A stretch of DNA of 64,000 nucleotides, taken from NCBI GenBank assembly GCA_027625915.1, contig JANTQA010000032.1, positions 13,470,001-13,534,000 on the forward strand, given 5' to 3'. Below are positions 12,975-24,814 of this stretch, in pieces; the first letter of the stretch is position 1; the number at the start of each line of letters is the position of its first letter. Position numbers and translations under genes: made by a program. Origin of the DNA: Anaeramoeba flamelloides (Eukaryota; Metamonada; Anaeramoebidae). The notes below the pieces were generated by a model. That model saw only the letters and a program-made list of their open reading frames with translations, made no database searches and was not told the DNA's origin.

Positions 12975-13431
12975 ATCGATTATTCATAATTTTTTTTTAA
13001 TTTTTCAAAATTAATCTTTATTTTTTTTTTTTTTTTCTCAATTTTCCCAAAAAGGTTACAAATAAAAAAATTTATGATTTAAGAAAGCTATTTACATTGC
13101 AAAATTTGTGAAGATAATTGCTTATTTTTTTTTAAATTTCAAAATTTTCAAAAAGTTGTAATCAAAATCACATTTAATGAGTAAAAAATAAAGAATTTTC
13201 AAGTTTAGAATATACCAAAGTTATTTCCAAAAAAGTAGGGAAAATTTATTGTAAAATATCTTGATGAAATTCAATTTTAATAAAATTATTTAAATTTACA
13301 AAATTATCAACAATCATTATTTGATTCTTCATTATAATCCGATTTATTTATTTCAAAGACGCCGTTTTAATAAAAATAAGACATAAAAAAGTTTCTGATC
13401 ACAATTATTGACATAAATCCATAATTTTAGG

Positions 13432-13947
13432 TACAATTAAAATGGTTAAAACAATCACAATAATACAATTTCCTTCAAATTGCAAATAATTTTGATTTTT
13501 AAAAAATATGTAAAATCATTTTTTTATCTTTTAGTTTTTTGTTTTCATTTTATTTTTTGAATTACGTCACTTGTTTCGTTCGAATTAAATATTTTTTTTC
13601 ATGGATTGATATTAGGTTAAAATTGAGTTGTTCAAAATAGAATAATTCAAATAAAATTAGTCCAAAGTATCTAACTATTTGATTGATCAATATTCCTAAT
13701 AGAATTTAAAGAAATTTAACATTGCATTTTTCTGTTTTCTACTCTCTCCAAAATTTTTAACCTAAGATAATTTATTAGTATTGATCATTATTATTTATTG
13801 TTATGTGAGTATTGTAATTTATAAACAAGTGTTAACATTTCAATTAGTAAAGGATTCTAATTTGGTATTTCTTTGAGAATTGATTAAATACAGATTTTTT
13901 TTTAAACAAAAATTGAATTGTTGTATGTTAAAAATTTTGAATTGGAG
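13432..13947 (+). repeat. Family-B repeat (copy 3)
   Basis: Carries AATGGTTAAAACAATCACAA, TTGATTGATCAAT, CTCTCCAAAATTTTTAAC and GAGTATTGTAATTTATAAAC in the family order. It ends near ATTTTGAATTGGAGTTT. The left end looks slightly truncated. Confidence 0.75.
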
Positions 13948-14637
13948 TTTCGAATGCTATATTTCAAGAACAAAAGAATTTGTTTTTTGATTATTTCTTT
14001 TTGATGGTTGAAATAGTTTTGGGTAACTTGTTTAATTTCAACAAAATTTCCAATTCAAATTAAAAACCGATATAATTACATTTTTTTATTTAAAAAATCC
14101 TTGTTTATATCATTAGTATTTTCCCAAGTTATTATTTAAATCCCCAGTTCATTATTTTCACCAAAATATGTAGGTTTTTTTTTTAATTTTTCTGAAATAT
14201 TTTTATATAGATATTGGAAATATTTACAATAGTAACTAATTCAAGCAGTATTAATATTTTATTTTATTTTAAATTGTATGTTTCCTTATACAAACACAAA
14301 ATAAGAGAAAATTATCTCAAATATAACAAAACAGTATCACACCTTTTTTTGGAAAAAAAGTTATGTTCTTACTTTATTTTTTTAGAAAAAAAATTTAAAA
14401 ATAAGTAAAAAAACCAATAAAACTTTATAAAGATATATTTTTTTGAAAGTTCATTTTGAGGAATTATAATTTTAATTTTTAAAGATTTTTAAATCTTTTT
14501 TTATACAATTATCAAAAAAAACATTGTAAATCAATGTTATCTAATAAATTCAAATATTTTTTTTAACAAATCTTATCAACCTTTGAAAAAAATAATTACA
14601 AAACCTGTTAAAAAATGAGGTTTTAAATTTTTTCATT

Positions 14638-15174
14638 ATAAATCCCAATTCAAAATTTTTAACACACCAAAGTTTATTTGTTTTTGAAATCTTATTCAAT
14701 CAATTTTAGTGGAGTTACCAAATTAGAACCATTCAATAATTGGAATATTAGCCAATATTTATAAATTACAATACTCTCAAAACAAGAAATAAATAATTCT
14801 CTTTACACATAAATCAAGTATGTGATAAAAATTATGGAGATAGCAAAACAAAAAAATACACTGATCAATTATGTAAAATTCTATTTGGAATTATTGATCA
14901 ATCAAATGGTTAGATACCATCAACTAATTTTATTTGAGTTTTTCTATTTGGAAGACTAAACTTTTAACATAATATCAATCTTATGAAAAAAATTGATCCA
15001 ACAAAACAAGTTACTTAATTCTAAAAATTAAATGAAAACAAAGAAACTAAAAGATGAAAAAATGATTTTCCATATTTTTCAAAAATCAAAATTATTTCCA
15101 AATTGAAGGAAATTGTATTATTGTGATTGTTTGAACCATTTTAACTATGTGGAAAATTTTGAATTTTAGTTTAC
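14638..15174 (-). repeat. Family-B repeat (copy 4)
   Basis: Opposite orientation to the copy at 13.4 kb. It starts ATAAATCCCAATTCAAAATT, has TGATCAATCAAAT in the core and ends TTTTGAATTTTAGTTTA. With copy 3 it forms an inverted pair separated by about 0.7 kb. Confidence 0.78.
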
Positions 15175-15543
15175 TTGAAATTTTCGATTAATATTTTTAA
15201 AATCCCAATGTTTGGTTTGAAAAAACTTTATTACCCCCCCCTTTAATTAAAAAAAAAAAAAAAAATTCTTTTAACAAAGAAGAAAAGGTTCTCTCGAGAT
15301 CTTAGATAAAAATTTACCTTAAGGGATAAGTTCAACCTTATATTTCTCTTTAATCAAAGTATTTTGTTATTCGGTGTAAATTATATTTTTGTGCCACACT
15401 TCAAATATATCTAAAAAATTTATTTAAAATCTTATTACAGGATAAATTATTAATATTTTTTACTAATGATAACTATTCAAAATTGTTATTTTATAAAATT
15501 CTATTAATTTACTTTCTTAGATCTAAAATTAGAGAAAAAAATA

Positions 15544-15736
15544 CAGTCAGTTTTACTTTTAAGGCACAAACTTTCTAGGAAATTTAATATACAAAAAAAT
15601 CTCAAATTAAAGCACAAAATTCAAATTCTAGTAAAATAATTTGTAAAAAAAAAATCCAAATTTTGTACCTTCTTTTGAGATTTTTTTGTGCCTTAAATTT
15701 CGTTAAAAGTTTGTATCTTAAAAGTGAAAATGACTG
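15544..15736. mobile_element. Family-A MITE (copy 3)
   Basis: Flanked by TA on both sides (15542-15543, 15737-15738). Left end CAGTCAGTTTTACTTTTAAG, right end CTTAAAAGTGAAAATGACTG, with complementary inner arms (TTTAATATACAAAAAAATCT against its mate). It begins CAGT, typical of many Tc1 elements. Confidence 0.85.
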
Positions 15737-16549
15737 TAATAGTATAAAAGTATTTAATTTTAAATATTTAGAACATTCCAAAAATACCTATTTTCATAAT
15801 TTTTTGATTCAAAGATTTACTCAATAATCATCAACATAAAAACAAATAACTATTTAGTTTTGTTTCCTTTTTAAAAATTATAAATTTTACGACAAAAATA
15901 AATAAAACTATAATTCAAAAATTGATATAGCTGAAATAAAAAAATAAAAAAAAATATATCCTTTTGTATTCAAGAATAACCAATGATTAAATCTGATTTA
16001 TAATCCACTGTTTTAGCATTCCAGTATATAAAAACCCGATATTACAAAAATTAAAAAAAAATAAAACCAAAAACTTCGAAAAAGGTGAGTCACAATTTTT
16101 GAAGTGATCATTACGGATTTTTTATTAATAAATTTTTACTGAGAAAAAGGCGACAACAAGATTTTTGCTAATAATTACATAAATTTTAATTGACATTACA
16201 TAGTCTCAATTTTCTATATGTTTATTGGTATTTTCCAGATCTTTTTTTTTTTTGAAATGGTCTTTTTCAGAAAAAAAAAGTATCAACAAAAGAAAAAGTA
16301 AAACAAAAATTTTAAAAAATAAAACTAAAAGTTTACAAATTTGAAAAAATGATTTTGATCTAAAAATTGAAAAATTTTTTTGATAAGAATATGTGATAAA
16401 AACCACACAAAAACACTTCAAATAACATTCTAAAATGAGTAAATATTTTTGAAAAATGGGTTATTTATTGATACATTACTTGTTATAAAAGTTTATAAAC
16501 ATCTAGAAATTGATCAAAGAAAATGTAATATTTATATATATACATATAC

Positions 16550-16555
16550 ATATAT

Positions 16556-16628
<73 letters not shown>
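16550..16628. repeat. (CA)n microsatellite
   Basis: A TA/CA-mixed lead-in followed by about 60 bp of pure CA. It creates spurious His-Thr open frames, which are not listed as genes. Confidence 0.97.
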
Positions 16629-16632
<4 letters not shown>

Positions 16633-16688
16633 TGTCTGTATCTAAAGTTGAAAAAGCATTCAATTAATCATCATAAAAATTGTAAATA

Positions 16689-18710
16689 TTACTTTTTAAT
16701 TAATTTTAAATGTTTCAAAAAAATACTTTGATTAGACAATTGATAATATTCAGCAGCATCACTTAATTCTTCAAATATTAATTCTGGGTCATGATCTGCA
16801 GTCAAAAAAAGTTTTTCTGTGTATAAGTATTTAATAAAGATTTCTAAAGAATCAATTGATTTTTGGGAATAATCGTTAATTTTGCAAATATTTTTTTCTT
16901 TTTCATTCAAATTTTGAAAAAGATCTCTAAATAAACCAGATCTCGACAATAATACAAATTTGTGTACGGGAATTTCATCATAATTTGCCTCATCATTCAC
17001 ATCCACATCCACGTTTTGGTCGTCTTCAAAATCCGAAACTAAAATTGAAAAATCTTTAGAATCTTCATCTTTATACAAAAGCATAAGATCATTGTTTAAA
17101 GATTTTTTCTTTGGATTCTCGATATTAAATTTCTGGCAAATTTGCAAAAGCAGCTTCTTGTCAAGTAAGAATTTATCGGAATATACCCACATTAAAAAAT
17201 TATCAATTTCGTAGTTTGAATAACTACTTAGAATTTGTTCGATCTTGTCAATTTTTGTATTGAGCCTAAATTCAAGAAATGATTTATGTACTTTGAAGCC
17301 TTTAATTTGATAATTGGTAAACTGTTGGGATTTGTAAAAAGTAAGAAAATCTTGATTCAAGCACGGGTGCTGCACAGTGAATATCACACAAAATTTGACG
17401 CCAGAACCAATCGACAAATTTTGAATAGGATCGTAATTATCTAATTTCAGGAGTAAGGGCTCTTTAGAGTTATTAAATGTTAAACCCTCGATTCCTCCAA
17501 AGAAATATAGCTTGTTCTTTTTCGTCAAAAGAAGAGAGTGGTATGATCCACAACAAATTTCCTTAATGGGCTTATCATTAAAAAAGGCCAATCTTTGAAA
17601 TGTGTATTTTCTTTTTTCGAAGAAACCGCTTTGGACTGATCCAGCAAAGTACAATTTGTTGCCTTCATACAAAATTAAACTTTGTTCAAACCCAATACAC
17701 ATTTTTTCGATTTTGCGGTTATCACAATCAGGAATCTCGATTTTTTGTGGGGCGTATATTATCTCATAGCCTATCCCCAATTGCCCTTCAAAATTGTCTC
17801 CGTTTCCCCACAAAGTGTAGTCATTGGTTAAATAGATTAGATGCCTTGGCGCACCCCCTTCAGGTAGCATTCGCACATTTTCGGAAATTAGTGTTAATTG
17901 TAAAAAGTCCGAGCTTTCTGTTATTTGCGAATTTTTGGTAGTTTCTGGGTTTGGTTCGATTTCTTTCTTTATTGTTTATTTTTTGTTTATTGTGTTTTTT
18001 TGTAAAGAGGGTTGCAATAGAATCAAGACACAGAGCCAAAAAAGCAAAAAAAAAAAAAAAAAAAAGAAAAAGTCTTGAATAGTGCCAAGACAACATTTAG
18101 TATCGATTGGAAATTCCATTTGTATATGTTTGTTGATTTTTATAAAACACACTAGTGCTCCCTTTGTTTTGACAAGAAAGTAAAAATAAAGAATCTGTAC
18201 ATCGGTATTTTGTCCCAAAGCGTAAAGCTCCCCATTTTCTAAGAGAAAAGCCGAATAGAATTCTCCGCCTAAGACATCAATACATTTGGCTCCCATTTCC
18301 TTGATTTTGGTATATTCTTTTGGCATTAAAAAGGTGTACACTTCTTCTTGAGTTTCAGTCGATTCGTCTGACTCGGGATCGTTATTGACGGTTGGACTAT
18401 GAAAAATTCTACCTTGGTAAAAGACTCTTCCAGACTTTGTTAACATTAAATTATGATTATACCCCGAAGTGAATTTCACAATTCGATCATTTAGTTTCTC
18501 ATTATTTTCTTCACACAGCATTCCTTCAAAAGTGTTTTCGCCTGTGCTATGGAAACTACCATCCATTGTCGAGTAAATGAGATTTTCACTGCACCCATTC
18601 ATAGAAACAATATTATCTTTAATTGTAGTAAGCTGTGGGGTGTTAGAACTGGATTGGACACCGTTAAAATTTGATGTGTTGAGACCAAAAAACCAAACCT
18701 TTTGCTCCAT
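16689..18710 (-). CDS. RCC1-repeat / BTB-domain protein
   Basis: Two exons, 18201-18710 and 16689-17966 (595 aa), joined by a 234-nt intron with GTACAG donor and AATAAAG acceptor, both in phase 0. The start is the first ATG (MEQKVWFFGLNTSNFNGV), a typical beginning of an RCC1 blade. RCC1-like repeats span roughly residues 1-370: FTSGYNHNLMLTKSGRVFYQG, VLGGEFYSAFLLENGELYALG, TLWGNGDNFEGQLGIG, ICCGSYHSLLLTKKNKLYFFG. A degenerate BTB-like segment follows (about 395-445, VHKSFLEF..), then a canonical BTB fold (about 475-585: SKDFSILV, IPVHKFVLLSRSGLFRDLF, SLEIFIKYLYTEKL). The architecture suggests an adaptor, possibly for Cullin-3 ligases or small-GTPase signalling; this is inference from the family. 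The same two-BTB module occurs in the ankyrin-BTB gene 6 kb downstream. The intron contains long poly-T/poly-A tracts. Confidence 0.88.
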
Positions 18711-18929
18711 TTTTGTTCAACAGGAAAAATACAGAATTATTGTAATTAAAAAAAATGAAAATGAATCATCTTTTTTTAGTTTTTTTTTTTGATACAGAAT
18801 TATTAAAATATTTTGAGATAAAAGTATTAGATAGCTTTTGTTGACAGAGGTTCTTCTTCTTTATTATTCATATACAGAAACGGTGTTAACAAAAATGCTA
18901 GATCTGAAAATAATATATGACAAGATTTT

Positions 18930-19290
18930 TAATTGTTAATATTAGGAAAATAGTTGTGTAATTTCTTTTCTTTAAAATCCAATCTTTTTATAAATTGAAA
19001 TTTTTGATTAACTAAGTAAAAAACCTACCTAAAGTCCATTAAAGTAGAGAGTGTATAGAGTACTCATTTAAATGTTTGATAGCATACTCTAGATCAACTT
19101 ATTTTGAAAACTATTGAGTTTTATAGAGGTTTGCGATGAATTTGTACAAATAATAATTTTTATTCTTGTTTTTTGATTGATTGGATAGTGTTTTGAACAA
19201 GTGGAATTTCATTAGTCATCATTTTAACAAGAGGGCGAGTTATAATTTTAATCGTTTGATTCTTAAATTAAAAAGATTCGATTTTAAATA
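18930..19290 (+). repeat. Dispersed repeat H (copy 1)
   Basis: Collinear with 50740-51100. Shared blocks are ATTGTTAATATT..GAAAATA, AAATCCAATC, AAAGTNCATTAAA, AGTGTATAGAGTAC / GGTGTCTATAGAATAC, GTTTGATA, CTACTTATTTTGAAAA and GAGTTATAATTTT. Roughly 70% similar by eye. No coding potential; identity unknown. Confidence 0.6.
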
Positions 19291-19515
19291 AAAGCAATTA
19301 TTCAGAAATATTTTTCTAATATTAGCCTAATTAAAAAATCCTGAGAGATTTTTTTACAGATCTAATATTTTTTTCAAGCCTATATCAGTATTTGAATAAT
19401 AAATGGGAAAAAAATTGTACTTCATGTTCTCTTGTGTTTCAATAACAAATAAAAATTTTAATACAGTATTGTAATTTATGATTTCTCATTGTTAGTAAGT
19501 TCTATATATTAATAT

Positions 19516-20060
19516 ATAAACTCCAATTCAAAATTTTTTAACACACCAAAATTAAATTTTTGAAAAAAAAAATATTTGATCAATTTCCAGAAGAAATACA
19601 AAATTTTGAATCATTTGCAAATTGGAATGCCAAGAATTGTTAATGAATTACAATACCCACAAAATAAAAAAATAAAGAATTATAAATACTGATAAATCAA
19701 AACATAGTTGAAAATATTCGAGATGGCCAAATCAAAAAAATACATAGGTGAATATGTTTAAATTATATAAGGATTATAGATCGATCAAATGGTTAGATAT
19801 TATTGACTATTTTTTATTTGAGTTCTTCTATTTTGAACAATTCAACTTTGCTTAATACCGATTGTAAAAAAAAAGATTTTGTACATCCCAAGTAAGTTAC
19901 CTAATTTAAAAAAATTATATGAAAAACAAAAAAAAAAAAGATGAAATTATAATTTTCCAATTTTTCTAGAAATCCAATTTATTTCCAATATGAATTAAAT
20001 TGTATTATTTTGATTATTCGAACCGTTTTTACTAAGTGTAAAATTTTGAATTTTAGTTTA
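19516..20060 (-). repeat. Family-B repeat (copy 5)
   Basis: The left end ATAAACTCCAATTCAAAATT and right end TTTTGAATTTTAGTTTAT are the cleanest ends of the family. Core AGATCGATCAAATGG. About 545 bp. Confidence 0.8.
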
Positions 20061-20539
20061 TATATATTAAGTAAACCAGAAACCAAAGATGAACGTCTTA
20101 TTTACTAATTAAAAAAAAAAAAAAAAAGATTAATAAACTTAAATCTTATTTTGTTTAAATTAGAAATACCAGTTAAGCAATACAGGTTAACCAGATTTAA
20201 TTACAAGTAAAATATCACTTTGTTGAGAGTGAAAATAATAGTTGTACAATTGATTTCATTCAGGTTGTATGTGCATTTCCCCATATTGATTTTTTTTTAA
20301 TTTTGACAAATTTATTGAAAAAAGATATTTTGAGTGACATTTTGTATTGAAAATTTGAAATCAATACTGTTTTTCTAATCTATTTATGAGAAGAAATGTA
20401 TTAAAACAGAGTAGAATCTTTACTTTTTCACTTTTTTGGGCCCTTTTTTTTGATTAAAATTTGGGTTTGATTAAATCATGATTTGGGAGCTAGAAATATG
20501 TTTACCAGGAATAGGTTTAATTAATCAAAGAGTCAAAAA

Positions 20540-21480
20540 AATAAAATAGATATGTGGAAACAATTATTTTAAACAAAGTTTTACTTTTTCAATACCAAAC
20601 AAGATCACATCACCAGAAAAATTTGTTGAAATCAATAATTCAATCTAAAGAATATTTTATAAGATTTAATTTTTTTATATCAAAATTTGGATGAATCCAA
20701 ACAAATCAAATACTTGAATTTCTCAACCGATTACTATTTATTTTTTTTTTAATCTAAAATTTTTTTAAAAATTTATTTTTAAAATTCTTTTTTTCAAATA
20801 ATTTTATAATAATACAATAAAAAATAAATAATATTCTTTCAAAACTAAATTAAAGAGGATTGAATTCTTGGAATCGAAAAACAATACAAAACAATTCAAC
20901 ATAAAAAAAAACGAATTTAAAAATACAAAAAAGGCCAACAAACATAACTTATTTTGGGTTTTTACAAAATGGTTGAAAATAAATAATTTTACAATCAAAA
21001 CAATTTGTCCAATAAATCGGTTTTTCTGATATATAATTCAAAAAATAATGTATTTTCTTAAATAAAATCTAGGCTTGGATTAATTAAATAAAAATAATAA
21101 TTTAAATTCATTTTGGAAATTCTTTAAAAATAAAAAAGTAATTTTGTTTATCAAAAATTTTCAAAACAAAAGTTTTTCCACAAGAATTAAAAATAAAAAC
21201 AAGTAAAGAAGAAGTAATTATATCAAATAATATCGACATTAAGATTAAGAAATAAATGATTTTTATTTTATTTTTTATTTTTAATTTTTTAATTTTTTTG
21301 ATTTCCATTTTTTTATTGACATATAATAATAGATTATACTATGACATATTCAACTCTCATATTTAGTAAAATATTAAAGATGTTTGACTGAAGAAAACGG
21401 CTTTGAAACATTTCGTATATAATAAATTGGAAATCAAAATTGGTAATATGTACTCATGGCATTTATAAAATGTTTTCTAT
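20540..21480 (-). repeat. Family-D degenerate repeat (copy 2)
   Basis: Follows the order of 2600-3840: an ACCAAACAAGATCAC block, CTTGAATT..CTC..ACTATTTATT, CAAGAATTAAAAATAAAAAC, AAATAAATGATTTTT and CATATTTAGTAAAAT. Spacing differs because the first copy carries a MITE insertion. Confidence 0.5.
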
Positions 21481-21789
21481 TTGCTATTGATTTAAAAAAT
21501 ACAATCCATTTGGAAATTATTTTATGGAACAATTAATTGGTTTTATAAATCTGTAAATAATGTAAAATTTGATAAAAGTACAATTAACGATATTATTTGA
21601 ATATAAATTTTTTAAGTGTAATTAATGGTATATATTTACAAAATTAAACCCCTTCCTATCAAACTTGAAGAAATTATTGCAAAACCAGTTATTTTAAAAC
21701 CAAATTTTCAAATACTATATACTTGAACCACAATATTTAATTCAACAGATATCCAAATTAATACTATTACATTGTTTTTCATTCCATAA

Positions 21790-21985
21790 ATTCAGTTCCA
21801 CTTTTAAGACACAAACTTTCAACAAAATTTCAGGCACAAAAAAATCTCAAACTAGAGCATATTTTTTGAATTTTTTTTTTCACAAATTTTTTGACTTGAA
21901 TTTGATTTTTGTAACTTACTTTGAGATTTTTCTTGTACCTTAAATTTTGTATAAAGTTAGTGCTTAAAGAGTGTAACCTACTTTA
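21790..21985. mobile_element. Family-A MITE (copy 4, eroded)
   Basis: Left end TTCAGTTCCACTTTTAAGAC is well kept. The middle has the usual AAAAAAATCTCAAA / TTTGAGATTTTT pairing. The right end (TTAAAGAGTGTAACCTACTT) is diverged, so this copy is older. Confidence 0.65.
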
Positions 21986-22204
21986 ACAGTCACAAAAAAA
22001 ATATATATAAATTTTGGGGATAAGTATTTAACCCACTTTATGTGAAAGTTATTAGGACATTAGGTGTTTGTAACAGTTATTGCGATTGCTAAAAGATATT
22101 AATAAATGAGAGAAAATGTTTTTCTATGACAATTCTTCAGTGAGTATCATTACTCATAATTTAGTAATTCTTAAATACAATCCAAAAATAACTGAGTAAT
22201 ATCT

Positions 22205-22420
22205 AATTGTTCAAATATATACCCTACATCCCCTTAAATTGACCAAAAACAAACCTTCTTCAACTCCCCCAATCTATAAAAGAAATTAGTTTGGTCTAAC
22301 ATACCTTACCTGATGTATACCAACACATTCCTTAACCTAACCAGAATATACTAACATACACATTAACTTAGCCTATCAACTACCCACCATACTAAAAAGT
22401 TACCAAAAACCCCCAAGGGA
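22205..22420. other. C-rich, G-poor compositional island
   Basis: About 210 bp where the + strand is A/C/T with very few G, unlike the A/T surroundings. It contains CCTTAACCTAACC, CACATTAACTTAGCC and CAACTACCCACC. No frame or known RNA family was recognised. It could be a diverged element end or a transcribed G-rich RNA from the minus strand; both are guesses. Confidence 0.5.
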
Positions 22421-22674
22421 GTTTCGTAGTTTGTTCAGTTGCCTATATTTTGTGATTTATTTTTGTTTTAAAAAATTAAATTGTTATTTTCAATACCCGT
22501 TGGTTATTTTTATTTAATTAGTTTATAAGGTATTTCCAAAAAACTGGTGAATTTTTTTTTACATTTCATAAAAAATAATCTTTTTTTAGTGATGGTAATC
22601 ATTAATCAACTATACCTAATTAAGTTTAATATTTATCCTGATTGAACCAAATACTTATATATTTAATTCAAAAC

Positions 22675-22908
22675 ATGTTAATTAAAATATTTCCAAAAAA
22701 TGAAAAAAAAAATCTCACTTTTTTTGGTTTAAGCAAAGGACGGCCAATTTCAATAAAAAACCGGAAATATGGAAAGGCTACCAATGATTTTTTAAAGACA
22801 AAAAAGCAGTTATATGTTTTTAATTATATTGTGGTTTTTGTTGAGATTATACAAGTTATGAAAACGATTTTTTCTATAAAAAAAGAAAATTATAAACACC
22901 AATTTTAA
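22675..22908 (+). CDS. Possible small hypothetical protein (77 aa from ATG)
   Basis: From the ATG at 22675 the frame encodes MLIKIFPKNEKKNLTFFGLS followed by KGRPISIKNRKYGKATNDFL and a hydrophobic stretch YVFNYIVVFVEIIQV. The mid-section has balanced codons (CGG, CCG, GGA, ACC) not expected from random AT-rich DNA. There is no family I recognise, no splice partner and no neighbour within 2 kb. It may be a gene fragment or chance. Confidence 0.25.
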   Translation: MLIKIFPKNEKKNLTFFGLSKGRPISIKNRKYGKATNDFLKTKKQLYVFNYIVVFVEIIQVMKTIFSIKKENYKHQF

Positions 22909-24814
22909 CAACATAAAAAAATATCAGATAAAATCGAGATCAGAAATTTTAATATATTTTGTTTATGCAATACAATACATGATCCAAATTGAATTATTAT
23001 CAAAAATCTATAAAAGGTTTTTAATGATTTTATATATTTAAATCTTTTTAGAAGAATGGGTTTATAAATATATTTTAAAATAAATTTGCCCCACTTTCTG
23101 TGAAATAGCTTATTTGATTTTTTTAAGGTCTGGTAATAATTATTTATTTTGTTTTTTAATAAAAAGATCTGGGCTTTAAATTGAACATACACATTAGAGA
23201 ACCTTTATTTCTAATAATTAACCTATTAAAATATTTATATTTTATCAAAAAAGTGAAATTTTAAATTGAAAGAAAGGGAATTGGAGAACCCTTGTTTTGA
23301 ATTACTAACCTAATGAAAAAATCAGAAAAAAACTAAAAAGTTGAAAAAGAACAATAAATTAACTTATTTTGTATAATTTTATTTTTATGTAACTGTGTGA
23401 GAAATCTTCAGTTTTTGAAAACAATTTGGGTTTGTTTTGATAAAAAAGCACAAGAAAATTGAAAAATCAAACACAACAATACAATTACTGAAGTTCTTCA
23501 AAACATTAGAAAAAAAAAACACTTTTATCTGACACTCTTTTTTCTCTAGGACAATGGATCTTTCTTAAAATGATCTTACTGTTGAGAGAAAAATATTGGT
23601 AAGAGAAAAATAGTTGGATAGAAATTTTAATTGGGAACAGTACTGAAAATGATTTTTAATTTCAATCGTTTGTGAAATAACTAATGAAAATAACAATAAT
23701 CTACTTATTAGAATAAGGACTAATGTAATTCTACCTTTTCAAAAGCTTATCTCTTATAATCTAAAGCAAGTTTAAAAATTATCATTTTCAGAATTAATAG
23801 TAAACTTTACTAAAACTTGGATTTGTGTTAAAATAGCAAGATCTATTTTAGTTATCAACCATTCAAATGAGTATTCTACACAAACCACAGACTAAGGAAC
23901 TTGTAACACATTTAAACCTGGATTTATATAAAATTCACCAAGTTATCAATAGGATTTGATTTTCAATTTTACTAAGGTTCCCAATTAAAAATCGTGTCCA
24001 ACCATTACTCTGTGTCCAACATTTTTCTCTGAAAAGTTAAAGAAAACGAACAATTTTTACTCTAACTGAAATATATGAGTGATTTTTAAACAAATTTTTC
24101 TTGATTGGTAAATAACATCCTCATTTTCTATTTTTATGTGATTCCACCACCCTTATCTTAAACAACTCAAAACAAACAATTTCACAAATAGTTGCCAAGG
24201 AGATTAACAGTACTCTTTAAAAACTCTAATAATAAATCATTTTATCAATATCTGATTATTTTTAAAAAATTTAACAAAAAACAATTTTTTAAAGAAAAAT
24301 GAGAAAAAAAAGAGTTGATTTGGTTTGGTTAGAACAAAAAGAGAGTAAATTCTTCTTCGTTTCTTCAGAAATCTCAATCCTTGAAACTGTGTCACAGCAT
24401 TTCAAAAGAAAGAAATTGTGAATTTTTTTTGGGGTTATTACTCATTTTGTTGGTAAAAGTTCAAAACCATATTAAGCCTTAATTTATAATAGAGTAAATC
24501 TTCAAAAGAATATTGTAGCTGTGTTGTTCTCAAAAATTGATTACGTTATGTAGATTTCTCCCTAAAATAATCATTTTTTCTCTTTTTTCAAATTGTAAAG
24601 CACTTTCTCTTTTTTTTTTAAATTTACAAACAACCCAATTTTATCTCTTCAACGAGTACTAAAAAGTTCTTTCAAAACAAACAACAATTTTTTTTCTTTT
24701 TTTCCTTTTCAAAAAAACCAAAAAACAAAAAAAAACAAAAAAAAACTAAAAAAAACTAAAAAAAAAAACCTTTTTTTCCAAAATTGCAAACAGAAAAGCA
24801 AAAAAACAATAAAA

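Larger units (their letters stand above)
12975..16688. other. Gene-free repeat-rich gap
   Basis: Contains family-B copies at 13432-13947 (+) and 14638-15174 (-), facing each other, a family-A MITE at 15544-15736 and a CA microsatellite at about 16550-16628. The reading frames here (14214-14408; 16449-16731, built on His-Thr from the CA repeat) are not credible genes. Confidence 0.65.
18711..24814. other. 6-kb gap between the two BTB genes
   Basis: Holds dispersed repeat H (18930-19290), a family-C end (about 19385-19450), a family-B copy (19516-20060), a family-D copy (about 20540-21480), a diverged family-A MITE (21790-21985) and an unusual C-rich, G-poor stretch (22205-22420). The frame 22642-22908 is noted separately. 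The last ~100 bp before the ankyrin-BTB start are A-rich leader sequence. Confidence 0.6.

Noticed and set aside
16449-16731. Two overlapping open frames rich in His-Thr or Ile-His
   Set aside because: They are translations of the CA microsatellite.
17600-18096. Open frames on the + strand and in another minus frame over the RCC1-BTB gene
   Set aside because: Shadows of the true exons and of the intron's poly-A/T tract.
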